Assembly (NCBI GenBank): GCA_947466085.1
Contig: CANIEC010000033.1
Coordinates: 1 to 34,755 of the forward strand
Direction of reading: 5' to 3'
DNA length: 34,755 nt
Source of the DNA: Rhodospirillales bacterium
GTDB taxonomy: Bacteria; Pseudomonadota; Alphaproteobacteria; Reyranellales; Reyranellaceae
Positions within the stretch are counted from its first letter, which is position 1. Each line of letters opens with the position of its first letter. The position numbers were made by a program, and so were the translations under genes. Below, piece after piece: positions 1 through 8,332 of this stretch. Below the pieces are notes generated by a model. It searched no databases and was not told the DNA's origin. It worked only from the letters and a program-made list of their open reading frames with translations.

Positions 1-2222
1 ACTTCCTGAGCTCCGAATGCGTGTCGTGCGGCGCCTGTGTCCAGGCCTGCCCGACCGCGACTCTCTCGGAGAAAAGCCTGATCGAGATCGGGCAGCCCGA
101 ACATTCGGTGGTGACGACCTGCGCCTATTGCGGCGTCGGCTGCAGCTTCAAGGCCGAGATGCGTGGCGAGGAGCTCGTGCGCATGGTGCCATGGAAGGAG
201 GGCAAGGCGAATCGCGGGCACTCCTGCGTCAAGGGGCGCTTCGCCTGGGGATACGCCCATCATCGGGACCGGATCCTGAAGCCGATGGTGCGCGAGAGCA
301 TCGACCAGCCATGGCGCGAGGTGAGCTGGGACGAGGCGATCGGGCGGGTCGCTTCGGAGTTCCGGCGACTGCAGGAGAAGCATGGCCGCCTCGCCATCGG
401 CGGCATCACCTCGTCGCGCTGCACCAACGAAGAGACCTACGTGATGCAGAAGCTGATCCGCGGCGGCTTCGGCAACAACAATGTCGATACCTGTGCGCGT
501 GTCTGCCATTCGCCGACCGGCTTCGGCCTCAAGCAGGCCTTCGGCACCTCGGCGGGTACGCAGGATTTCGACTCGGTCGAGCACAGCGACGTGATCCTGG
601 TGATCGGCGCCAACCCCACCGATGCGCATCCCGTCTTCGCCTCGCGCCTGAAGAAGCGCCTGCGCCAGGGGGCAAGGCTGATCGTGATCGATCCGCGCCG
701 AATCGACCTCGTGCGCATGCCGCACGTCGAGGCCGACTACCACCTGCCGCTGCGGCCCGGCACCAATGCCGCGGTGCTGAATGCGCTGGCCCACACGATC
801 GTCACCGAAGGCCTCGCCGATGAGCGGTTCGTGCGGGAGTTCTGCGACCGCGACGCCTTCGACTACTGGGCGGCCTTCGTGTCGGAGGCGCAGAACAGTC
901 CCGAGGCGGTCGGGCTGATCGCCGGCGTCGATCCCGAAGCGATCCGAGGGGCCGCGCGGCTCTACGCCACCGGCGGCAATGCCGCGATCTATTACGGTCT
1001 CGGCGTCACGGAGCACAGCCAGGGCACCACGACGGTCATGGCGATCGCCAACCTTGCCATGGTGACCGGAAATCTCGGACGGCCGGGTGTCGGCGTGAAC
1101 CCGCTGCGCGGCCAGAACAACGTCCAGGGCGCCTGCGACATGGGCTCGTTCCCGCACGAGCTGACGGGCTATCGCCACGTCTCCGACGATGCGACGCGCG
1201 AGATGTTCGAGAAGATGTGGGGCCGGTCGCTCGATCCAGAGCCGGGCCTGCGCATTCCCAACATGTTCGATGCGGCGATCGAGGGCACCTTCAAGGGCCT
1301 CTACGTCCAGGGCGAGGACATCCTCCAGTCTGATCCGAATACAGCCCACGTCGTGCAGGCGCTGTCGGCGATGGAATGCGTCGTGGTGCAGGACCTGTTC
1401 CTGAACGAGACGGCGAACTATGCGCATGTCTTCCTGCCGGGCTCGACCTTCCTCGAGAAGGACGGCACCTTCACCAACGCCGAACGCCGCATCAATCGTG
1501 TGCGCCGGGTTATGACGCCCAGGAGCGGCATGGCCGACTGGGAGATCACCCTGGCGATCGCCAGGGCCATGGGCTTCGAGATGCCGTACCGGCATCCGTC
1601 GGAGATCATGGACGAGATCGCGGCGCTGACGCCGACCTTTGCCGGTGTTTCCTATGACCTGCTCGACAAGGTCGGTTCGGTCCAGTGGCCGTGTAACCAG
1701 AATGCGCCGCTCGGCACGCCGGTCATGCATATCGGCGGCTTCGTTCGCGGCAAGGGCAACTTCCTGATCACCGAGTATGTGCCGACCGACGAGCGGACGG
1801 GGCCGCGCTTTCCGTTGCTGCTCACCACCGGCCGCATCCTCAGCCAGTACAATGTCGGCGCCCAGACGCGACGGACCAGCAATGTCGTGTGGCACGAGCA
1901 GGACCTGCTGGAGATCCATCCGTACGATGCCGAGCAGCGCGGCGTACGCGACGGCGACTGGGTCAAGCTCGACAGCCGCGTCGGCAGTACCAGCCTGCGC
2001 GCGAGGATCACCGACCGGGTGGCACCCGGCGTCGTCTACACGACGTTCCACCATCCCGAGACGCAGGCTAACGTGATCACGACCGAGTTCTCGGACTGGG
2101 CGACCAACTGTCCCGAATACAAGGTCACTGCCGTGCAGGTGTCGCCGTCCAATGGCCCCGGCGACTGGCAGAAGGAATATGCCGAGCAGGCACGGCACAG
2201 CCGGCGCGTCGCGGCGGAGTAG
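1..2222 (+). CDS. fdsA: NAD-dependent formate dehydrogenase alpha subunit, 3' part (cut by left edge)
   Basis: Catalytic subunit of the cytoplasmic molybdenum formate dehydrogenase that oxidises formate to CO2 and passes electrons through Fe-S clusters to the NAD-reducing FdsB/G module. The reading frame is already open at base 3, so the start lies left of the window; 739 residues are visible, against about 950 in the family. In order: the end of a ferredoxin-like 4Fe-4S motif (CVSCGACVQACP, from about base 18), the 4Fe-4S motif of molybdopterin oxidoreductases (CAYCGVGC with a later Cys in HSCVKG), the active-site segment ARVCHSPTG with catalytic Cys (TGC at 504-506) next to His, and the C-terminal molydopterin-dinucleotide-binding domain. 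The enzyme uses Cys, not selenocysteine. fdsD follows after 5 bases. FdsA is favoured over other FdhF-like proteins because of the N-terminal ferredoxin motif and the fdsD neighbour. Confidence 0.93.
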   Translation, partial: FLSSECVSCGACVQACPTATLSEKSLIEIGQPEHSVVTTCAYCGVGCSFKAEMRGEELVRMVPWKEGKANRGHSCVKGRFAWGYAHHRDRILKPMVRESIDQPWREVSWDEAIGRVASEFRRLQEKHGRLAIGGITSSRCTNEETYVMQKLIRGGFGNNNVDTCARVCHSPTGFGLKQAFGTSAGTQDFDSVEHSDVILVIGANPTDAHPVFASRLKKRLRQGARLIVIDPRRIDLVRMPHVEADYHLPLRPGTNAAVLNALAHTIVTEGLADERFVREFCDRDAFDYWAAFVSEAQNSPEAVGLIAGVDPEAIRGAARLYATGGNAAIYYGLGVTEHSQGTTTVMAIANLAMVTGNLGRPGVGVNPLRGQNNVQGACDMGSFPHELTGYRHVSDDATREMFEKMWGRSLDPEPGLRIPNMFDAAIEGTFKGLYVQGEDILQSDPNTAHVVQALSAMECVVVQDLFLNETANYAHVFLPGSTFLEKDGTFTNAERRINRVRRVMTPRSGMADWEITLAIARAMGFEMPYRHPSEIMDEIAALTPTFAGVSYDLLDKVGSVQWPCNQNAPLGTPVMHIGGFVRGKGNFLITEYVPTDERTGPRFPLLLTTGRILSQYNVGAQTRRTSNVVWHEQDLLEIHPYDAEQRGVRDGDWVKLDSRVGSTSLRARITDRVAPGVVYTTFHHPETQANVITTEFSDWATNCPEYKVTAVQVSPSNGPGDWQKEYAEQARHSRRVAAE

Positions 2223-2227
2223 GCGGG

Positions 2228-2446
2228 ATGTCGTCGGAGAAACTCGTGATGATGGCGAACCAGATCGGGCGGTTCTTCGTGCCGCAGCGGGGCGTCGATC
2301 CGGCGGCTGCCATTGCCACGCATCTCCGGAAGTTCTGGGATCCCCGCATGCGCGCCGCTATCGTCGCTCATCTGGAGAAGGGCGGGGAGGGGCTGGACGA
2401 GGCTGTTCGCCAGGCCGTCCTTTGCCTCAAGGAAGACCGGGCGTAG
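2228..2446 (+). CDS. fdsD: NAD-dependent formate dehydrogenase delta subunit
   Basis: A 72-residue FdsD-family protein. This small subunit is needed for assembly or stability of the FdsABG formate dehydrogenase and has no cofactor of its own. The family pattern is visible: an N-terminal segment with KLVMMANQIGRFF, then HLRKFWDPRMR and a short C-terminal helix. ATG lies 5 bases after the fdsA stop with a weak GGCGGG in front, so translation is probably coupled. In the classical fdsGBACD order a sulfurtransferase gene (fdsC) sits between fdsA and fdsD; here they are directly adjacent, so fdsC must be elsewhere if present. Confidence 0.9.
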   Translation: MSSEKLVMMANQIGRFFVPQRGVDPAAAIATHLRKFWDPRMRAAIVAHLEKGGEGLDEAVRQAVLCLKEDRA

Positions 2447-2585
2447 TTCCTGGCGGCTCAGAGCATCACGAACGGGATTGGCGGGATCGAATCAGCACGC
2501 GTATGGTGTGCGTGAGCATATAAGGCATGTCGCGGCGTCGACCGCTCTCGGTCCGACCGCCCATACTCGGTGAGCGTCCTGATCC

Positions 2586-2849
2586 ATGACACGGCTGACT
2601 TTTCTGGTTCTTCTCTCCGCCCTGCTGGCTGGAGAGGCGATGGCCCAAAGCGACGACGCGGCCTATTGCAAGAAGCTGGGCGACTACGCGACCCGATACC
2701 TCGGCGACCCCGGTGGCAACGGTGGAACGCGTCCGGATTTTGACATCATGGAAGGTATCGGCAAGTGCAACAAGGGTGACACCGCAGCCGGCATCGCCAT
2801 CCTGGAGAAGAAGATCCGCAGCAAGGGCTTCACGCCGCCCGCCCGCTAG
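2586..2849 (+). CDS. Small secreted protein of unknown function
   Basis: 87 residues. The N-terminus (MTRLTFLVLLSALLAGEAMA) is a clear Sec signal peptide with likely cleavage after AMA, leaving a mature protein of about 66 residues. The mature part has two cysteines (YCKKLG and GKCNKG) that could form one disulfide, and a basic C-terminus rich in Lys and Pro. Similar short two-cysteine periplasmic proteins are common in Rhizobiales, but I do not recognise a named family. It stands alone, 139 bases after fdsD and 204 bases before the cold shock gene. I saw no clear Shine-Dalgarno sequence; the signal peptide is the reason to believe the gene and its start. Confidence 0.7.
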   Translation: MTRLTFLVLLSALLAGEAMAQSDDAAYCKKLGDYATRYLGDPGGNGGTRPDFDIMEGIGKCNKGDTAAGIAILEKKIRSKGFTPPAR

Positions 2850-3053
2850 AACGGGGTGCGGCGGGTTCCGGGTTTCGTGGCGGGAAGGTCACGCCCCCAA
2901 GTCGTGCGAGGCCTTCCACGTAAAAAAGGGCCCTTTCAAGGCAACTCCCGATTGTGAAACGGCGCGATGGACAGGCGATGGTCAGACGGGGTGAAATGTT
3001 GATATCGTAACGACGGTGCAGCTTGCGCGCCGGAAATTAGGGACACTCACGCT

Positions 3054-3254
3054 ATGGCTTCAGGTACCGTCAAGTGGTTCAACGCTACCAAAGGCTACGG
3101 ATTCATCCAGCCCGACTCGGGCGGCAAGGATGTCTTCGTCCACATCAGCGCGGTCGAGCGGGCCGGACTGAACGGCCTGAACGAAGGCCAGAAGGTCAGC
3201 TACGACGTACAGGTCGAGCGGGGCAAGGAAGCCGCGGTCAACCTCAAGGCCTGA
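3054..3254 (+). CDS. cspA: CspA-family cold shock protein
   Basis: 66-residue single OB-fold nucleic-acid chaperone that binds single-stranded RNA and DNA and melts secondary structure in mRNA. Both RNA-binding motifs are present: RNP1 (KGYGFIQ, about residues 15-21) and RNP2 (VFVHIS, about 31-36), with the usual start [10 protein letters not shown]. Length is normal. The gene has its own upstream region of 204 bases and is followed by two terminator hairpins, so it is probably monocistronic. The many Csp paralogues in alphaproteobacteria cannot be told apart here, so the symbol is generic and cold induction is not shown. Confidence 0.95.
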   Translation: MASGTVKWFNATKGYGFIQPDSGGKDVFVHISAVERAGLNGLNEGQKVSYDVQVERGKEAAVNLKA

Positions 3255-3360
3255 GGCGGAGGCATCGGTACTCGCCGCTTTGCGCAGGTGAGCGTACGCA
3301 GTCCGGAAAACGAACGAAACGATCGTATGCTCGTCCATCAATGGGCAGAGTGTTAGCTTG

Positions 3361-3405
3361 AAGGGCTTCGGGACGCCGTGGACAAGGGTTCCGGAGCCCT
3401 TTTGT
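3361..3405 (+). terminator. Candidate rho-independent terminator after the cold shock gene
   Basis: Arms at 3361-3371 and 3391-3401 pair over 11 positions with one G-U wobble (AAGGGCTTCGG with CCGGAGCCCTT) around a 19-base loop, followed by TTTG. It lies about 105 bases after the cspA stop. Confidence 0.55.
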
Positions 3406-3410
3406 TATCG

Positions 3411-3437
3411 GCGGGGCGACGCCCCGCACGCTTTTTG
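3411..3437 (+). terminator. Second candidate terminator, compact hairpin plus T-run
   Basis: A perfect 7-bp stem GCGGGGC/GCCCCGC with loop GAC (3411-3427), followed after ACGC by five T residues. It is immediately downstream of the hairpin at 3361, giving a tandem terminator between cspA and the next gene. Confidence 0.6.
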
Positions 3438-3576
3438 CTTTGAGAGACCCAGGCTGGAGTGGCGCCGGCGGGGTTAATCGTTTGACTCCGTTTACCGCCA
3501 CAAAAAGTATTGTCTTCCCTGTGTAGGGTCGGAAGCGCCCGTCACAGGGGCGTGATTGCTGCAGGCAGGATTGAGT

Positions 3577-4866
3577 ATGCGAAGCTTGTCGGCCCTTCTC
3601 GTTTTTGCACTAGCGTTTATTGCAACTGCCCTAAATGCGAGGGAGCTGCATGCTTCGACCATCGTGTCCCTGCCGCCCTCGGGACCTCAAGGTTTTCCCC
3701 TGCGGACTGACGGCCAGGAGAGTCCGAGGCTGCGGCTGACGGGCATGATCGAGGCCGGTGACGCCGAGAAGCTGCGGGAGCAGTTGATCAAACTCCAGGC
3801 CTCCTCGCCGGCAAAACCCGGTATGCCGCTTGCCACGATCGAACTGAGCAGCCTGGGGGGCAACCTGTCCGAGGGCATCCGGATCGGCGAGTTGCTCCGG
3901 AGCTTCAAGGTCGTCGCTGTGGTCCGCAAGCAGGACGTCTGCCTGTCGGCCTGCGCGCTGGCTCTGCTCGGTGGCAACACGGTTCGCACCGCGGCAGCGT
4001 ATCCGTCGGATTGCAACGTCGAGATTGGCGGCAAGGTCGCCTTCCATAATTTCTTCCTCGATCGCACCGCATTGCGCAGCGGGACCCATGACGATCCCGT
4101 AGCGAGCCGCCTTCAGGGTTTCGCGGATGCGCGCGGCGGCGCGGCGATGCTGATCCGATACGCTGCGGACATGGGGCTTTCACCGGCCTTCGTGGCGAAC
4201 CTGATGGCGAGGCCGGTCGAGGAATTCCAGTACGTCGAGACCATCGGTGAATTCCTGGCACTCAACCTCTGCCCGGTCGGCCTCGAACGTCCGGCGCTGC
4301 CGATGTCCCACCAGGCTGTAAACATCTGCAACAACTCGCTTGCGACGCCGGCACCCCTTTCGGCCTTCATCGTCGGTCCGATCACGGCACCACAGGTGCG
4401 CCGGTACATGCTCGAACGGGTGCAGGACGGCATGAATGCCGCCAAGACGAGAGGCAAGCTCGCTGACCTGCTCGCCACCTGGTCGGTGATGCGGATCCAG
4501 GAGGAAGTCGACAGGCTTTACGACGATCTTCGCGCGGCGGGTGTTGCCTTGCCCGAGTTGGTGGGCCCCACCTTCGAGGTCTCCCTCAACCAGTCGGGCC
4601 GCATCCGCCCAGCCTGCTATGTGAGCTTGTCGCCGACCGATCCGGACAGGTATGGGGTCGTGCTCCTGGGCGAGCGTGGCCTCACGGAGGCGATCCGAAA
4701 GCCACCCGCCAATGCGCGGCGCATGTTCCTGTTCGATCACCTCACCGTGGCGAACCAGCGCCCATCGACCGACCTGCTCGATGTCGTGCGTCCGGATATC
4801 GAAGGCCGGCAGGCGGCGCCGCTCAGCTCTGGCGCGGTGCCCCGGCGCCCCGGCGCCGGCGAGTAG
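3577..4866 (+). CDS. Secreted ClpP/crotonase-fold protein (COG3904-like)
   Basis: 429 residues from the ATG at 3577. A start seven codons upstream (TTG, 3556) is possible, but ATG 3577 begins a clean signal peptide (MRSLSALLVFALAFIATALNA). The segment SSLGGNLSEGIRIGELLR followed by VCLSACALALLGG matches the predicted periplasmic ClpP-like proteins. In these the GG turn forms the oxyanion hole and the Ser inside CxSAC is the presumed nucleophile; VAFHNFF may supply the His. The C-terminal half (about residues 250-429) is specific to this protein and has no recognised domain. Cysteines at CLSAC, DCNVE, LCPVG and ICNNS suit a disulfide-bonded periplasmic protein. The gene is isolated, between the csp terminators and a convergent SDR gene, so context gives no substrate. 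Protease activity is inferred from the fold only. Confidence 0.72.
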   Translation: MRSLSALLVFALAFIATALNARELHASTIVSLPPSGPQGFPLRTDGQESPRLRLTGMIEAGDAEKLREQLIKLQASSPAKPGMPLATIELSSLGGNLSEGIRIGELLRSFKVVAVVRKQDVCLSACALALLGGNTVRTAAAYPSDCNVEIGGKVAFHNFFLDRTALRSGTHDDPVASRLQGFADARGGAAMLIRYAADMGLSPAFVANLMARPVEEFQYVETIGEFLALNLCPVGLERPALPMSHQAVNICNNSLATPAPLSAFIVGPITAPQVRRYMLERVQDGMNAAKTRGKLADLLATWSVMRIQEEVDRLYDDLRAAGVALPELVGPTFEVSLNQSGRIRPACYVSLSPTDPDRYGVVLLGERGLTEAIRKPPANARRMFLFDHLTVANQRPSTDLLDVVRPDIEGRQAAPLSSGAVPRRPGAGE

Positions 4867-4879
4867 CCCTGCCGGCGAA

Positions 4880-5854
4880 TCAGCGGCCGCCCACGACCCA
4901 GCCTGTCTCCTTGGCGAACGCCTCGAAGAATTCCGTGTCATAGGCCCGCTCCGGTGTCTCGCGGACGAGGCTGTCGATCCGCTCGGCATCGTGCCCCACC
5001 AGGATGCGCCAGCGCTCGTTGCGCACGCCGTCGAGGATGATCGTTGCAGCCTCGGCCGCCGTGGTCGGAGCCTCCTCGAGAAAACGCCGTGCGCGCTCCG
5101 CGATCATCCGCCGGACATCGTCGTCCGAAAGCCTGGTGGCGTCGACGCCCATCGAGGTTATGCGGGCCCGCGCCAGCCCGACCTCGTGCGCGGTGATCTC
5201 GTCGGTCTGGTTGCCGCTCTGCAGCTTGCGTGAGTTGGCGACGATCGACGTACCGATATGGCCGGGCATCACCACCGAGCACTTGATGTGCGGGGCATTG
5301 AGGCGCAGGTCGGTGATGAGCGCCTCGGTGAAGCCCTTCACCGCGAACTTGGCGGCGGCATAGGCGGTCTGGGGGATGTTGGGGGCAATGTAGGCCCAGA
5401 AGCCGTTCACGCTCGACGTATTGACGATGTGGCCTGCATCGGCGCGCAGCAGCAGGGGCATGAAGGTGCGCGTGCAGAGATAGACGCCGCCCCAGCAGAT
5501 GTTGAACGTGCGCTCCCATTCGTCGCGCGCGTTGACGAGGAAGCTGCCGCCGCCGCCGATGCCGGCATTGTTGAACAGGAGATGAATCCGGTCGGTCTCG
5601 TGCTGCTCGGCCAGCTCGTCACGGAAGCGCACCACTTGCGGTTCGTCGGCCACGTCTGCGACATGCGTGGTGATGCGCTGGCCCTGGCTGAGCCCGGCCG
5701 CTTCGCAGAGCCGCTTGGTCTCGGCCATCGCGGCCCCCGACACGTCGCCCAGCGCGATGCTGCAGCCCTCGGCCGCGAGTTGCCGCGCCAGCTCGCGACC
5801 CATGCCCGTACCGCCGCCCGTGATGACGGCAATCCTGCCCGCAAAATCCTTCAT
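4880..5854 (-). CDS. SDR family NAD(P)-dependent oxidoreductase
   Basis: 324 residues. Classical short-chain dehydrogenase/reductase with the Rossmann glycine motif TGGGTGMG (residues 12-19), NNAG (95-98), Ser147/148 and the YxxxK pair YAAAK (Tyr165, Lys169). Asp37 at the end of the second strand favours NAD(H) over NADP(H), an inference from the family rule. The Ser-Tyr spacing is longer than usual because of a short insert (about 153-162), and the tail beyond residue 270 is longer than in 250-residue SDRs. The MFS gene lies upstream on the same strand, starting at 7204 and ending at 5942, so the two may be co-transcribed with an 87-base gap. The substrate cannot be deduced. Confidence 0.88.
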   Translation of the reverse strand: MKDFAGRIAVITGGGTGMGRELARQLAAEGCSIALGDVSGAAMAETKRLCEAAGLSQGQRITTHVADVADEPQVVRFRDELAEQHETDRIHLLFNNAGIGGGGSFLVNARDEWERTFNICWGGVYLCTRTFMPLLLRADAGHIVNTSSVNGFWAYIAPNIPQTAYAAAKFAVKGFTEALITDLRLNAPHIKCSVVMPGHIGTSIVANSRKLQSGNQTDEITAHEVGLARARITSMGVDATRLSDDDVRRMIAERARRFLEEAPTTAAEAATIILDGVRNERWRILVGHDAERIDSLVRETPERAYDTEFFEAFAKETGWVVGGR

Positions 5855-5941
5855 GTCGTTTCCTCTATCTTTTCTAAGCCGGACGATGATCGCTGACGCC
5901 GCCCGGATTGCAACGACGGGGCTTGCCTGATCAGGGTTTGA

Positions 5942-7204
5942 TCAGGCCGGCAGCTTCGGCGCGCTGGGGTGCTTGGGCAGGAACGCCGTGAGCAGGCCCA
6001 GCAGCAGCAGGAAGGGCGTCACCTTGTAGACGGCCTCGATGCCGGCATGGTCGGCGATCTCGCCCAGCGCCGCGGCGCCGAGGCCGCCCAGGCCGAACGA
6101 AACGCCGAAGAACATGCCGGCCACCAGCCCGACCCGGCCGGGCAGGAGCTCCTGCGCATAGACCAGGATGGCCGAGAAGGCAGAGGCCATGATGATCGCC
6201 ACCGTGACGGCCAGGATGCCGGTCCAGAAAAGGTTGGCGTAGGGCAGCATCAGCGCGAAGGGCAGCGCGCCCAGGATCGAGAACCACATGACCGGGATGC
6301 GGCCGAGCCTGTCGCCCACGACGCCGCCCAGGATCGTGCCGACCACGATGCCGACCAGGAAGGCGAACAGGAAGAGCTGCGCGGTCTGCACTTCCACGCC
6401 GAACTTCTGGATCAGGTAGAAGGTGAAGTAGGAGCCGAGGCTGGCGCTGTAGACATTCTTCGAGAAGAGCAGCGCCACCAGGATTGCCACGGCGATGCCG
6501 ACGCGGGCCTTCGACAGGTTCACGTGCCCGGTCGCAGCCGCAGTCTTGCGCGCGCCTGGCTTCTGGGTGGTGCGGTTGGCCTTGTACCAATGGCCGACCT
6601 GGAACAGCACGATCATCGCGAGCAGGGCGGCGGCCGAGAACCAGACGATGCTCTGCTGGCCCGCGGGGACGACGATGAAGGCCGCGAGCAGCGGACCCGC
6701 GGCGGAGCCCATGTTGCCGCCGACCTGGAACAGCGACTGGGCGAGGCCATAGCGCCCGCCAGCCGCCATCCGCGCGACACGCGAGGCTTCCGGGTGGAAC
6801 ACCGAGGAGCCCATGCCGATCAACGCCGCCGCGAACAGAATCAACGGATATGAATTCGCCTGCGACATCAGCAGGAGGCCGACCAGGGTGAAGCCCATGC
6901 CGACCATCAGGGAATAAGGCTGGGGCTTCTTGTCGGTGTACATGCCGACGACTGGCTGCAGCATCGACGCCGTGCACTGGAAGGCGAGCGTGATGAAGCC
7001 GATCTGGCCGAATGACAGTGCGTATGAATCCTTGAGGATCGGATACAGCGCCGGCACCAGCGACTGCATCATGTCGTTGAGCAGGTGGCAGAAGCTCAAC
7101 GAGAGGATGACGGCGAAGGTCGTGTTGTTGGCGGAGGCCGAAAGGGCCGGTGCCGCGGGGGCAGAAACGGGCGCGGCGCCGGCTGCCATCGTATTGTCGG
7201 TCAT
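5942..7204 (-). CDS. fsr: MFS efflux transporter, fosmidomycin-resistance (Fsr) type
   Basis: 420-residue inner-membrane protein with about 12 hydrophobic segments. The first helices carry the Fsr hallmarks: HLLNDMMQSLVPALYPILK, then FQCTASMLQPVVGMYTDKKP and PYSLMVGMGFTLVGLLL. The segment SVFHPEASRVARMAAGGRYG in the first half is also typical. Fsr proteins are proton-driven drug exporters, named for fosmidomycin resistance in E. coli. The true substrate here is unknown, so the symbol is by homology. The first 30 residues are an Ala/Pro/Ser-rich extension absent from short homologues, so a start farther in cannot be excluded. Confidence 0.88.
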   Translation of the reverse strand: MTDNTMAAGAAPVSAPAAPALSASANNTTFAVILSLSFCHLLNDMMQSLVPALYPILKDSYALSFGQIGFITLAFQCTASMLQPVVGMYTDKKPQPYSLMVGMGFTLVGLLLMSQANSYPLILFAAALIGMGSSVFHPEASRVARMAAGGRYGLAQSLFQVGGNMGSAAGPLLAAFIVVPAGQQSIVWFSAAALLAMIVLFQVGHWYKANRTTQKPGARKTAAATGHVNLSKARVGIAVAILVALLFSKNVYSASLGSYFTFYLIQKFGVEVQTAQLFLFAFLVGIVVGTILGGVVGDRLGRIPVMWFSILGALPFALMLPYANLFWTGILAVTVAIIMASAFSAILVYAQELLPGRVGLVAGMFFGVSFGLGGLGAAALGEIADHAGIEAVYKVTPFLLLLGLLTAFLPKHPSAPKLPA

Positions 7205-7217
7205 ACCGCCAGTCTAG

Positions 7218-7489
7218 GTGGCAGCCTTCGTCGTCGCCAGCACCGGCCCGGCAACCCAGCCTTGCGGCGCTGGTGGCTCCGGCATGTTTGAACTTTCGGC
7301 CCGCCGGGCGCTGCTGTCCGTCTGGCCGCTGGATCCCAACGTTCTCGACCCCGACACGGGTCGGAAGCTGGAGCCGGTGACGCGGTGATGATCGCGGCGG
7401 CCCTGGTCACCCTGAAGCTCGGCATTGCCGCGGAATGCAAGTCGCTGGAGGAGGTGGCGCCGCCTCTCTCCAGCGAGCAGCGTGTGTAG
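7218..7489 (+). pseudogene. Probable degraded gene remnant (two short overlapping frames)
   Basis: Two plus-strand frames look protein-like but are too short and match no family I know. The first (GTG 7218 or ATG 7284, to TGA 7386-7388) contains MFELSARRALLSVWPLDPN. The second (ATG 7388 to TAG 7487-7489, 33 residues) overlaps the first stop by one base and contains ALVTLKLGIAAECKSLEE. They could be the frame-broken tail of a lost gene or a genuine pair of tiny genes. The stretch is boxed in by the divergent MFS start (7204) and the convergent GST stop (7492). Low confidence. Confidence 0.25.
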
Positions 7490-7491
7490 GT

Positions 7492-8220
7492 CTACGCCAA
7501 GCGAACGGGGCGTGCGCGCTGGTTATAGAGCATCTTGCGGATGCGCTCCTGCTCCTCGGGCGGCAGCTTCTCGCGGTCGACCGAGAAGTCGGCGCCGACC
7601 GCCATGCCCTTCTGGACGGCGGGACGCGCACCCAGCTCCTCGAACCAGCGCTTGAAGTAGGGGAACTCCTCGATGTCCTGGCCCTGGAACTTCCAGTTCA
7701 CCGTCCACGGGTAGCAGATCATGTCGGCGATCGTGTACTGGTCGCCCGCGAGGTACCTGTGCTTGTAGAGGCGGTTGTTCAGCACACCGTACAGCCGGTT
7801 TACCTCGTCGGTGAAGCGAGTGATGGCGTACTTCTGGTCGCCTTCCTTCGCCTGGTCGACGCGGCGGAAATGGCCGCACTCGCCGCTCTTCGGTCCCTGG
7901 TTGGCCATCTGCCAGATCAACCACTCGTTCACTTCATGCCTTGTCCGGAGATCCTGCGGATAGAACTTCCCGGCCTTCTCGGCGACGTACATCATGATGG
8001 CGCCGGACTCGAAGACGACCAGCGGCTTGCCGCCGTCGGCCGGCGCGTTGTCGACCATCACCGGCATGCGGTGATTGGGGTTCATCTCCAGGAAGGCATC
8101 GGTGAACTGGTCGCCCTGTCCGATGTTCACCGGGACGACCTTGTAGGGCAGGCCGCATTCCTCGAGCAGGATGGTGACCTTCTTGCCGTTGGGCGTCGGC
8201 CAGTAGTGCAGATCGATCAT
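7492..8220 (-). CDS. Glutathione S-transferase, YfcG/YghU-type disulfide-bond oxidoreductase
   Basis: 242 residues from ATG 8220, chosen because GGAGGA stands 5 bases before it and the protein then begins with the family N-terminus MIDLHYWPTPNGKK. The TPNG motif (residues 9-12) is the hallmark of Ure2-like/YfcG/YghU enzymes, which use Asn/Thr rather than Tyr or Ser to bind glutathione and act as GSH-dependent disulfide reductases. The thioredoxin-like N-terminal domain (about 1-85) includes MPVMVDN with the cis-Pro and FESGAIMMYVAEK for the glutamyl moiety. The all-helical C-terminal domain includes LAGDQYTIADMICYPW. The neighbouring molybdenum hydroxylase gene is divergent, with about 110 bases between the starts. 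Confidence 0.9.
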   Translation of the reverse strand: MIDLHYWPTPNGKKVTILLEECGLPYKVVPVNIGQGDQFTDAFLEMNPNHRMPVMVDNAPADGGKPLVVFESGAIMMYVAEKAGKFYPQDLRTRHEVNEWLIWQMANQGPKSGECGHFRRVDQAKEGDQKYAITRFTDEVNRLYGVLNNRLYKHRYLAGDQYTIADMICYPWTVNWKFQGQDIEEFPYFKRWFEELGARPAVQKGMAVGADFSVDREKLPPEEQERIRKMLYNQRARPVRLA

Positions 8221-8332
8221 TTGCTTCCTCCGAAGAGCGGTACTGGGGCGGGAGGGCGCAAGCCTCCGCCGGTCGTCGCGGCCCGTCAATGGTGTATGTT
8301 CGATGCGAATCAACGGGCCGGGAGAAGACCAG

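Larger units (their letters stand above)
3255..3576. other. 322-base intergenic region
   Basis: Holds the two terminator hairpins at 3361-3405 and 3411-3437. A small CGCCC/GGGCG hairpin lies near 3535-3551, close to the next start codon. I see no convincing gene, repeat or promoter in the rest. Confidence 0.5.

Noticed and set aside
504..506. Possible selenocysteine in formate dehydrogenase
   Set aside because: The catalytic codon is TGC (Cys), so this enzyme gives no evidence for or against a selenocysteine system.
2925..2936. Perfect palindrome AAAGGGCCCTTT upstream of the cold shock gene
   Set aside because: Without a loop it is a poor terminator, and it matches no operator I know. Kept only as a note.
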